Assembly: GCA_036850595.1 (NCBI GenBank)
Contig: CM072170.1
Location: 12,182,303-12,246,302, forward strand
DNA: 64,000 bases
DNA from: Rhyacichthys aspro
Taxonomy: Eukaryota; Chordata; Actinopteri; Gobiiformes; Rhyacichthyidae
Direction of reading: 5' to 3'
Below, piece by piece: positions 25,701 to 37,700 of this stretch; positions within the stretch are counted from its first letter, which is position 1, and every line of letters begins with the position of its first letter. A program made the position numbers and the translations under genes. Under the pieces are notes generated by a model that did no database searches, was not told the origin of the DNA, and saw only the letters and a list, made by a program, of their open reading frames with translations.

Positions 25701-28700
25701 TGGAGTTTTCGTGGTGAATGTTCCTTAGACAGAGCACAGCCCTGGAGAGCTTCATTAGCACATGTGGCCATACATAATGAACACTCACGCGCTGATCTAA
25801 AATAGCAGCAGGCATGAAAGAGCAGGAGAGTAACCGAGCGTGTAACGTGCACGCACACACACGGTGGGTATTGTCGAGTGTTTGCTGTGTGTATGAATGG
25901 ACACGAGTGCATTATTGATGGAAAGGCAGGCGGCAGAAAGAAGCGTCGATCAAAGTAAGTGATAAGGGTAACCTACAGCGGCGGGAACCCTACACCATCA
26001 GCACACAGTCATGGTGGTCCCATCCAGCACCGGTCCCAGTCCCGACGGGTCTAACCTCGGCATGCGTCCTCCTTCCTGTAAACATTTCTGGGATTGCGTC
26101 ACAACCATTCAGTTCCAAATTAACAGATTGCGGAGAGTCATAAAGGATAGGAGAGGATATGAGAGGTAGGGAGGGCTGGTGGGGAGCAAGGACCTGAGTT
26201 TCCATGACGACTGCACTCCTGCTTGTCCAACGAATGTGGGTACATGTGTAGCCCTGTGACAGACCTGTGAGTAGACTGGGGAGACACCTTACGTTTCATT
26301 TCCTTTTTCATTCAAAGAAGCAGCACATTCTCCTACATTCGCCAGTGTGGGCAGCTGTGAAGCATATTGACGATGAGTATTTCGTACATCTTTCACAGCC
26401 AAAGAAGGCGCTGAGGGGGTTAGCGACAGTTAGAGACTGTTCAACATGCCTCGTCAGTCTGTCCGAATCAAAGGCAGAACACACTCAAAGTCCTCCAACG
26501 CGTGTTTTGAATTATGTCGCCGCCGATGATTCTTTTCTAAAACAACAGAACCGTCTATAATTTACCAATCGATCGACAAAGAGACCGAGAGTGAGGCCGT
26601 AATTACTTAAGGACACAATATGTGAAGACGACCTTGTGGTTGATCATTACATAAGGTCTTGACGGCGAGCGGAAATTGCGCTGGCACGATGCTAGGCACA
26701 GGTGGTTCATGTGGTGTTTTTGATTGGATCATTATCAGGACAGTGACACCTGAGCGCTGGGAGACATGGCACGCCGCATGTGTCTTCCTCTGAATGCGTG
26801 ATTAGGCAAGACCACTACAACATATAATATCTCTATGGATTTAAAAGGCTCCGAAGATTTTTCACTCAGATCTCAGTTCAGCGCTAACCGAACGGGCTGT
26901 TTAACTCTCAAGGTCTCATTCGGGGACACTTATAGCTGTCCATTAGTGGCGAGCTCAGAGGAGAAAGTGGGTCAGACCTGTTTGAGAGTGAAAGCGTGAT
27001 TTATCTCCTCCTCTAACAAAGGGTACAGACCAATACACACACATGCGTCCAAATGAGCGCCGCACAACACAAGTATTTCTGTATCAGCCATGCCCTGGAT
27101 ATTGACGACCTCGTGTACCGTTAGCCCCCATTGAAGCTCTATAAACCCAGCTACTGTGTACGCTGACCTGATATCAGTTATTTGTATGCTAAATCTTTCA
27201 TGTAAGAAGTGCTGTGGCCACAATATCCCTCTCTTTCAAACCAATATTAAGGGTGATTTTTAAGGAAAGTGAATGGACAACATTCAATTTGTCCTTCAGT
27301 CAAGTGCTCTCAAGTGCCTCATATCTGTACACATAGCAACAGTGTAACAAAGGCGGAACAAAGACCCGAGCGTTCAGGTTCACAGATCTGTGCCAGAGTC
27401 ATTCATTTGTGGTCAACATGAGCTGGAAGGTCACATGCTTCGATACTTATGAGAGTTGCTGCAATAAAATATAATTAAAAAAAATCAATACAGTTTTTTC
27501 CATTTTCTAAAGTGTGTTGATGATTAATTGGTTTGTTTTGAGGGAGAAAACAGCATCTTCAGTATGTAAACAAAGGTGACCTTGGGTGTCTTCTATTTAC
27601 TGTCTTCTCTGGTGTATCCTCCCACCTTTACATAACATTACATTTAAAGGAAAATGGCAGGAAAACCCATATTAAAAAAACATTTGAGGTTACCGAATGA
27701 CAGCTGGTTTGGGTAAATCCCCCTGGTATGGACTGTTTAGACCATACATTCTCTCCCACATTCCCTGCGTTTAAATTCATCCATTAAAGGCAGAAGACCC
27801 AAAAATGAAACAAAAAAAAGTCTCCGTTGCACATCAATAAAGGAATTTGAAGTCTTTTTACCTTCCTTTTACCAAATATTGCATTCTATACATGCCCCCA
27901 GAATATTATGCTTTAACACTTTCACATCATAGACTGTCACCATTTCAAAAAGTCTATATGGGCAACATTTATGTATATCGAACTGTGATGGTGTTATAAC
28001 ACATCGTGGTCATTGCAGAGAGACCCAGGTGCAAAAGTGAGTAGTGTAAGATTATTCTGACTGTTCTGTTAATACTGAGCCTGGTCGCAGCACTAGAGAC
28101 TCAGTGCACAGTGTGAGTGGCTCAGGTGTGAGAAAGCTTGCATATTAATAATGCCACAATGAAGCTGTGTTAATACTGAAGACAGAGGTGCTTTGTAGTC
28201 TTACCATGCTCCCCAGATGCAATGTCATCCTATATATGCATAAAGAAAATAATCTTCTGTCATTAAATGATGTCACGATGTTGTTTTATGTGTATATCCA
28301 TAATGACTAATGCTTCACAGTGTTACTAAACCTGGCTCAGGTTGCCACCAAGTGGTAATGAAGAGCTACTGTTCTATTACAAATTATTGGTATAATTAGT
28401 ACCTTTGGCCTTTCATCCAATATCTGCTGGCGAATGTCCTTGTGCTTCTCCAGTAGCCTCTCCTGCCTTTTAACCTGGGCATCTTCCAACTACACAGACA
28501 CAAACAAAGACTCATAATCAGCAACACACATATGTCATAAATCAAACATTGTTCTGCAGCTGTTACACTTTACATGTGTGGTCATAGTTTTCTTACCCTT
28601 TTAATATACTGCACCACCTCATTCACAAACGACCTGTTGATCTCCAGCTTCTCCCTTTGTAGGAGACAAGAAATCATTGTCAAGTCAGGAGTAGCATGAA

Positions 28701-31700
28701 GCAACACAAAAAAATACATTAGTCATCAGTGAGTGACATCTAGTGGCCAAAATGTTACGTGAAAAAGGGCCTTCCACTGTGTTGAATTTGACTCTAAAGA
28801 ACACACTTACTCTTCAGTGACGTTTTTGTCTTTCGATTTGGCCTCATTAATCTTTTCTTGTCTTTTCTTGTCCATCTTTTTCTTGAGATCCTTCTTTTCT
28901 CTGTAAGTAACAGGCACAAATATATATAATGCAACACACTGACTACTTTATGTTTCTACAATGTAAGCTCTTACTTTTCACAGATGTCTCTGAGCTTCTT
29001 GAGCTGTGCATTCTGGCATTCCTCTGCGATAGTGTTCAGCTTCTCCACCAGCTGTAGAAACACAGTTAAATCAAAATGAATATCGACCTGACGTACAATG
29101 GGTTTTTATAATTATTTTATTACTGATTCGATCTTGAATAATTGATGTCTTGCTCGGAAAGCTTAATCGCATCAGGTAAACACAATCTGTTTAGCATAAG
29201 CTTGTTGTCTTTTTGCTTCAATAAGCCCTAATCTGATGTTTCAGCTGTGCTCACTTTGCAGGTGTACTGGGGTAGAAGATTTTTCCACACCACTCAGCAG
29301 GGCTTGTACTTGCACAGGAGAATAATAAGTGTAGAGAGCAACGTTTGAATATATTTCAGCATCAACAAGCGTTCACTGGTGACAAGAGGTAAAACCTAAA
29401 TCCTCATGAACGTGAATCTGCAGTGTGCTTTAAATTTTGTGCACATAGAGACAAACTGTAAATTAATGCTACAGCCCATTGACTTCCTAAATCTAACGTT
29501 GCTATCTAGTAAAACAACCCATCTTACATTTAAAGGCCTTAAATATCCACGTTTGTTTATGTTGTCTCTCTAACGGTACCTGCTTGATGTGTTCTCGTTT
29601 CTGGTACTTCTCGCTGTAGTACTGCTCTTGTCGCAGAGTGAGGAGTTGTTGTTGCTGCTGCTCCCTCAGCTCTGAAAGCCTCTGGTTGCACTCCAGATCC
29701 AGCTCCGACAGCTCCTGGTCCAAGGTCGACAACGAGTGCTCTGACCGGCTGGACATAAAACACACAACACTTCAAACTATATCTGCACAATAAGATACTC
29801 TATTTTTATTTAGTATGCGTTAATATTCCCATTGTTGAAATATTTTTAGCTGCACCATGAAGCTGAAGTACACGGCAAAGGGAGTCATGAGTTTGAAGAG
29901 AAGAGGAGTATGGCTACCTACCTTTTCTTACCATCTCTTTTGTGGCTCTTGAGCAGGGCCGTTCGCCGACGCTGATGCTGACTCTGGAGCTCAGATACCC
30001 GAGCTGTGTGCTCCTTGATGAGCTCACTGGTCTTGCGATGGTGCTTCCGAACCAGCTCCTTCATCTCTTTGTACTGTTTTCTCTGCTCTCGGACGAAGCC
30101 CTTCTGCTGCTTCAACTCCTCTAAAGTCTGAGCCTCCAACTCTGAAAACAACAGTGGAGAAGAAGAATGAGTGTAAACTGAAGTAGAGATTGAAGCAAAA
30201 ACAGAAATGCAATGCCTTTTGGAAGGCCATTTATGTAACGCTGCATTATTCATCTAAAGCCATTTGAGTTTCCAAGAACAATACAAAATATATAGAAATA
30301 TTCAGGAAATATGAGCATTTCAGTCAATTTACAAGTTTATTTGTGTTATTCAAAAACTACTGTCAAAATGTCCAAGCTTTTTTTACATGGGCAAACCCTG
30401 AGGATGTTTATACAATATCTTACCTGTAAGGACACTCTGAATGATGTCTTCAGTTTTTACAGCTGGTTTTAGAGAACCTGGTAACAAAAAATAACACAAA
30501 GAAAGTTACTTAAAGCAAATACTTCTATTATTCTTGTGTCCTAGGTAGACAGATAGGTCCAGTACCTGCAGACTGAGGCTGGTGGCCGCCCAGCGAAGGT
30601 GGCTTTGGTACAATAACGGGTGTGTGGCTTAGTCCGTTTTCAGCAGGTAACGTTACCCTCGGGTCCACTTTGGATTCTGATGGAGCATCACTACCTGCCT
30701 CCACCTGTGTGTCACATAAAGTTTAAAACAACAATGTGAATTTAATACTGTAAAATGTACACTAAATCTTTCATTTGAAAACATATGAAATAATACTCAG
30801 ATCGTTTGATTGTCATATCAGTCTTCAATATTCGTCTATTCTACCTGGGTCCTGCAGGATACTCTGTAGATGTAGCTTTGGTATCCCACTCTAAGCATTG
30901 CCTCCGTTCCCAGGGCTCAGCGGATTTTAATTTCCCCTTAGGCTCAACTGATTCTCTGAGTATGTTCTTATCGCTTAAAGGTTAATGCAATTTTAAATAA
31001 TCTCTGTTCCAGTCACGCCTGCCACATCTCCTCTCTCTCTTACTCCTCTACAGCCATCTCCTGATAGTGCACACAGTGCCATTCTGCAGCCCACCGTTAC
31101 TGGCGACTGTTGCTATGGCCACAGCATGAAGCAGCTTGTTGTCAGCCGTGCTTGAAGGTAATCATATCAGCGCGCAAATCAGATAAACCGAAACCCCACA
31201 GGAACAACTGTTTTGTTCCAGTCAGTGCACTTCTCGACCTTAGATAACCTTGTGGACTGCTTTACCTCCAGTTTGAGCCCTGGAAACTGTTGCTCACACC
31301 TTTTTTCACAACTTTACTTTTGTCTGTGACATCAATCCTAATTAAACTTCCTCCTGTTACTGTATTGTTGATGGACACTTGGGGTGAGATTTTTAAAATG
31401 AAGGTGATATTTAACCTGATTAGACAACAAGAAAAGGTCAGATTCTCAATAGCAGCCATGACTCCACTTGGCATTTAGCTGTATTTACAAAAAAAGGCTG
31501 GACTAACATAAAGGTCACTTCCAACTCCTATAAGTCTGGATAATCACTAGGATAATATGAAAGATCGATACATATTTTGTGCAGCCAATTAGCCACTATA
31601 ATTTTTTTGCATGATGGATAGTATGAAGAGATTTATGGGAAAATGAACAGTCTTTGGCTTCCGTTTTCATAGCATCATAAAAGAAGTCCCAATTGAAACA

Positions 31701-34700
31701 GACAGATTAAAGCACATGACAGTGATACTAGTAAAAAAAAGAAAAAAAAGAATGAGGTTTCCCATTGGAGGAAACCAGAATGAGCTTCATCTTGAGAATC
31801 AGAAAAAATACAGCAGCAACCCTGCTGGAACCGAGCATCCGCTGGGGACGAGACAAAGGATTCATGGCCAAAACAAACTCTGCTGATAATATCTGTGTGA
31901 ATGGTTCTGGAAACAAGTTCATAATCCACCCCAGTGCTGGTGGATGTCCACGGGTTTTAAATCTCTTTGAAGTTATAATAAAAAGACCTCCTGTCATTTC
32001 ATTTTTTGTTTAGATTTACTGGAGAAAGAACACTGTCACACGGTGCAGTTTTCCAGCATATGTTTTGATTTTTATGAGCCAAAGGGAAGATTTATAAGTC
32101 AATGAGCGTAGATATGGTGCATTGATACATTGTGCGATGGGAGGAACACATGCCCACACTTACGTCTTTGTCCCCCTCCTCCTCTCCTCCCTCCTCCAGT
32201 GTGAGAGCTGCCAGCTGCTTAGCTCTCTGCTCCATCAGGTTGACGTAACGGATTGGATTAGACAAGGCTTCAATGACATCTGAGAACAAAAACAGTCATG
32301 TACCTATGAACCCAGGCTGCTCACAGAGACAAAACATTTCATTTAGATTTCACACATTCACATAAATTACCTGCAAATGTGTCTGGTACATAGTCCTTCA
32401 CTTCTACGTACACAAATAGAGCGGGCAACGTCAGCGACTGGTTCTTCTCATTCCTCAGACTGATGTAGCGATAACCTGCAGTGGTCAAATCAAATGCACT
32501 TGTTTAGCACCACATGTACTAATCTATATCTTGTCTGTACATTTATAAATGTGAAATGTCACCAAATTACCTGGACGGATGGCAGATACAGGAATAATAC
32601 GGTGACCAATAAACTTTCCCCCTTCTTCGAACACAGCTATTCTCAATGAAGCAAGAGTGGGCAATACAACCTGGGAAAGTGTATTAAGCACAATAAATAA
32701 TTTTTATTGATTGAAAACAGACAAATGAACCCAGAGTAACACTGTCCAGAAGATATATGGCCACCATGTATCTAAACAAAGTAATAATCAGACCTTTTTG
32801 AAGACAATGGCCTCCTCTTCCCAGATGGGATTGATGGCGTTGCCCTGGGAGGTCTTGGTCTTGAACGCTTTTCTTTTGGTGTCTACTGGAAGGCCAAACA
32901 TATCAATCTCCACATAAGTGCCCACTTTCTTATCCGACAAGAACTGGCCTGATATGATCTGGGAGCAAGACATGAACAAAGTCAGATAAAAAGAATAATC
33001 TGCGAGCTATATAAAAGATGAGATGAAAACCATCGATTGCACACCTTTACAGACAAAGTGTTGGCAACTATGCCGTCCACGGTGCTTTCAGTGAAAGGGT
33101 CAAAGTGTTTGTCTGGTCGTCTCATGAACTCTGGTTTTAGTCTGTAGCCACATTTCCCATTGTACTCATACATGCCCAGGTTTAGCTGCATGGACAAATC
33201 TGTAGAGCAAAGAAAACCAAAACCAATAAACAATCTTCACCAAAAACTACCATATCTTAAAGCGTCATTTCTTACCAATGGTCTGGAAGTTGAGAGCCAC
33301 CAGCTGACAGCCAGCGTTCCAGAAGAGCTGAGGGTTGTAGTTAGAGGAGTCCACTCTGGTGCCTTTGGGATAGATCCTGCTCAGCTGCAACTTGTTGTAT
33401 CTGAAAAGAGCTTTTAAGGACAAAGCTGCATGACCTGCATTACTAAACACCAGACAGCACATTTCGTATGCTGCTAATGCCGCCAAATCAAGTGGCTCCA
33501 CTTTCAAGTGTTTCTTTAAAGGTTTTTTATCTAATCTTCAGACATAAGGCAAGCCAATAAAGCACCACTTCAACTTTCAAAAGGATACTCTACAAACTCA
33601 ACGGGGGATTTGGTCAGTTGCTCCAGGGCTTTGGTCTCTACAAAGGACGACATCTGGAAGCTGCGATTGATCTCTGTGTACACAAATGTGATAACAGGAA
33701 GTCAGCAGATCAGGTTTCAAGAGCGTGTAACTCAGAAGATAAAAAGAGCAAATCAAACTATTAACTTTAAAATCCACTTGTGGAGAGGGTTAACTTCAGT
33801 TAAAATGCACATGTTTGTCACGTACTTTTGGAAGCTTCAAAACTGTTGAACTTGACTGGCTGGATGTAGATGACCAGATTGGACATTTCTTCTGTGGCAA
33901 ATGCCTCACTCCCAGCTGTACCCTGCACATACAAACACTTTCATTACATAATTATATTTCAATCCAGTCCTGTATGTTAAGAAAAATTTATAGCCAGTTC
34001 TTAGATGAAGCGTCCCAATCTGTACACTAGATGGCACTCTCAGGTTTCTAATGTAGCACAGTGACAGTAACACAGTCAACATATGTTTTCAAAGCCATAT
34101 TAAATGGAAGATACTGACCTCATCCATGGATCCCTTTTTACAGTCGTCATCGTCATCATCTTCATCTTCACTTTCTGCCTCCACTTCACCTGAAATGAAT
34201 CATGATGTTATTACAAATACAACTAAATTAAATAAAATGACATTTATCTTCATTTTAAAACTTCACAATCAAAATTTCTTTTTTAAGATCTTTTAGGTGT
34301 CTTTTATTGCCTTAAAAGGATAGAGGTCACAGTAGCTTAACAAGATGTAAGAGGTAGATAATGATGGTATAATGTGAAGGAAAGGCAAACCCAGGTGCCT
34401 CTAGGTGATCCACCAGGGCAAACTCCAAGACTAGTGTTTCTGAAGCAAAGGGCTCCTCTCCAAAAACATCATAAACCAGGAAATTAATACTAATTTTGTT
34501 TTGGTCTATTTGACCCGTCTAATACATCTGTGTAATTAGATATCTACTTAAGATTTCTCTTTGAATCTGAGTCCCCCCTGAATAAGGAATTTAATTACAA
34601 AAGTGCATCAGTCAAATTACAGCTTGTGAGGCAGCCTAATGAGTGCTTTCCCCAAATTCTCCCTGTGAATGTGAGGTCATGGACCGTGTGTGACTCACCA

Positions 34701-37700
34701 ATGGATTTTCTGCCATGGGGCCTCAGGCTCAGCTCTGCCCCCTCAGAAGGCTGTGAGGAATCTGCCATCTCCTCTTTGGTGGAACCTGTGGAGAACAACA
34801 GTGATTTGAAACTATACTATATACATACATAAAATCAAGTATATCAGCGTTATTCCACATCTATGACCACAATACATTATGAGCACTAAAACAGAGAAGG
34901 GACGCAGGCCAGCTTAGTTAACAAGTATATGTCTAAAAATCCTGCATATTGTCCTTTTATAGGATACACTGATCAAATGTTTAGCAAAAAAAAACTTAAA
35001 GACCATTTTATTTGTATCAGTGTATTATATATATATCTGTATAACTTCAGTGAATCCCAAACTGAAGGAAAAAACAAAGCAGAATGAATAACTAATAAAG
35101 TAAATCAGGTAATGTAAAGAACTGCACTAAAACTATTGTGCTGCATATTTTCTCCCGCTAGGTGGCAGTGTGGCCTAATGTAAGTATTGCACTTAAAGCA
35201 CAGCTCCAAATGTAAAGGTGAGCTAGTTAACAAAGATTATATAAATTTTGTGCATACGTTTGTGCATAAGGGACCAAATGCAACATAAAATTCTTATACA
35301 TGTCTTACAGCCTGATCTAGAGCTTTCATTGAAAAGCTTTCATGAATTATCGAAGAGCATCTGTGACAATATATTCATCCATAAAGTACAGCAGACAGTT
35401 ATGGTAGAATATGAACACACTGACAGACAGAAGGCAAATGCTGGCCGCTGTTTAAGACGCCCAAGCGACTAGCCGTGGATATGCCTGACAGCGAGCGCAT
35501 GCAACAGCCAATAATAACTGCCAGCTGATGGAGAGGGCCATGAAAATGATGAATGATAAACAACAGCGGCATTTCGCTTCAGTAATTCAGTTTCTAGACA
35601 GCTGAGCAGTGTTGGTCCACAGTTAAGATGGACGGAGACTGTCAGGTTAATGTTTTAGATCTGGGACATCATAAGTCATCGGTCCCACTGCGATGTGATG
35701 GCTCTTTCTGAAAGTGACTGTGGTTTACCTGCACTGGGGGAGGAGGGCTCACACACGCTGGAAGAATCGCTGTAGGTGTTGGAAACCTGCTCCGACAGTT
35801 TCTTTTTAGTGCTGCCGTCTTTCTTGTGGTGTTTCTTCTTGTTCTTTATTAAGATCTTCCCCATAAGCTCCATTGGACTGGGAAGTGGCACGCCCGTCTC
35901 CAGCTAAAAAAGCAGAGATACGGTAAGTTCCACACAACTGTGGTAAGTCTTTATTATTGCTGCGGGTGTAAACAAACACTCAAATATTCTGTTTGTGTAT
36001 GTTGTTTATAGGAGATGCCATTTTAAAATAGCAGTTCATGGCAGGTTTAGCAAAAATGGGAAGATTGTGCTGATAAAAGGCTGTTAGTGTCTGCGAGCAT
36101 CAACATAGGAGCGTTACAAAGCCTGTTGATGTAACCTGCTGAAAAGTTTACACTTTCAACACAAAAATCAGCCTCCTGGGGGAAAACGAAGCGTTAAACA
36201 CAGGCTAAGAATCTCTCCAGGGAGCAGGATATAACTAGGCACATCTTTGATTTATTTATGGGGTACACTGCTTTTGGATCACAGTGTTTATAGCTATTAA
36301 TAATGCAATGTTGAGAAAGTCTGCGGTGATGCTAAATACACACATGTAGAGCAAAAAACACTACCACAGTGTCTTATACTATACTTTTCTTAAAACCCAA
36401 TAAAATAAACTAGCAGTCAGAACAGTCATAAATGTTATTTTTGGGAAGTGATAAAATAATGATTATATCTGTTGTTTGACTTGTTTTTAGTCAGATTCAG
36501 ATGCTTATTTCCTCTAATCCACAATTTGAATGATTAATACGGGGGTCTTCTGTGACATGGGTCATTTGGTACAGAGCAGCACAAAAAGAATACAACATAA
36601 TCTTATATTTCCATATTATTTATTATCACAATCTTCTGTGTTTTATTTAGAAAAACTCTTGACTCACTCAGTCTTTTCATGCACAGCTACAAGCTAAGCC
36701 TAGAAAATTAGAAAAAACAAACAAACAATAAAAGCTGGACAGCTTCTTTGAAAAGGGGGAAGACCCAACGATGAGATAATAAAAGAAAAAACTGTCAACA
36801 AAAAGAAAGACGTCATTCATATGTCCCAAGTGCTTTATATTGCAAATGACGGTTGCCTTAAAAACTATTTCAGATCTCACAAGGTTCTGGATTAAAGTCA
36901 AGGAGATCACTTCAAAGGCACTAAAACCCTGTCTCTATTGGAAAATCATTTCTTTTTGAAACAGGATTTTTTGGCCATAACACAAACCAAAACAAGATTA
37001 TGGCGCAGACTAGACACTCTCTCCCATCAGCCCTAGATAGGACGGTCTTGTTGCTGGGTAACAAGCCCAAGCGTTCCACTGAATTTACATTATGGTGAGT
37101 TGAGTTACATTTACATTATAAGTGCTAAAAGCAAATCAATAATGAAACTGTGTCCTGCGTAACACTCATTTTATATAATGTGTTTTACAATGCCTGCCCC
37201 GGTCAGTGAGAGAAATGTTATGATGAAACTGGTCCGTGGTGCAACAAACCTCGGGGACCGCTGGCTGAATAAAACTAGTAAAGAGGTCTTTTATGATATT
37301 TTAAGACTCCCAGTGCCACATGGGATACATCTAACCTTTACTGCTTGTGTATAAATGAGATAAACTCACAGATCACAACAATACTTGTCACACTTCCTAT
37401 TTTCTAATCTCAGCCCAGTGTGTGAGGACGTTTCATCCTGCCAGTTTTTGTGTGTCCACAGCTTAAAACAAAGCCTTAACAAGACCGAGCAATTTGCAGT
37501 AAAAAGCTTTATTTGTCAGCATATTTCTTGTGCTGGTATAATGAAAATGCTTTGGCAATATGGGCTTCGTTAGCATAATTAATGCACTGATGAAAGCCTG
37601 TGTAACAAACAGGAAAAACATGTTGATAATGAAGCTGATTTTTAAGCAATTTTTGCATTTTGAAAAGAGTGAAGCATTTTCAGATTCACAGAGAAATAAA

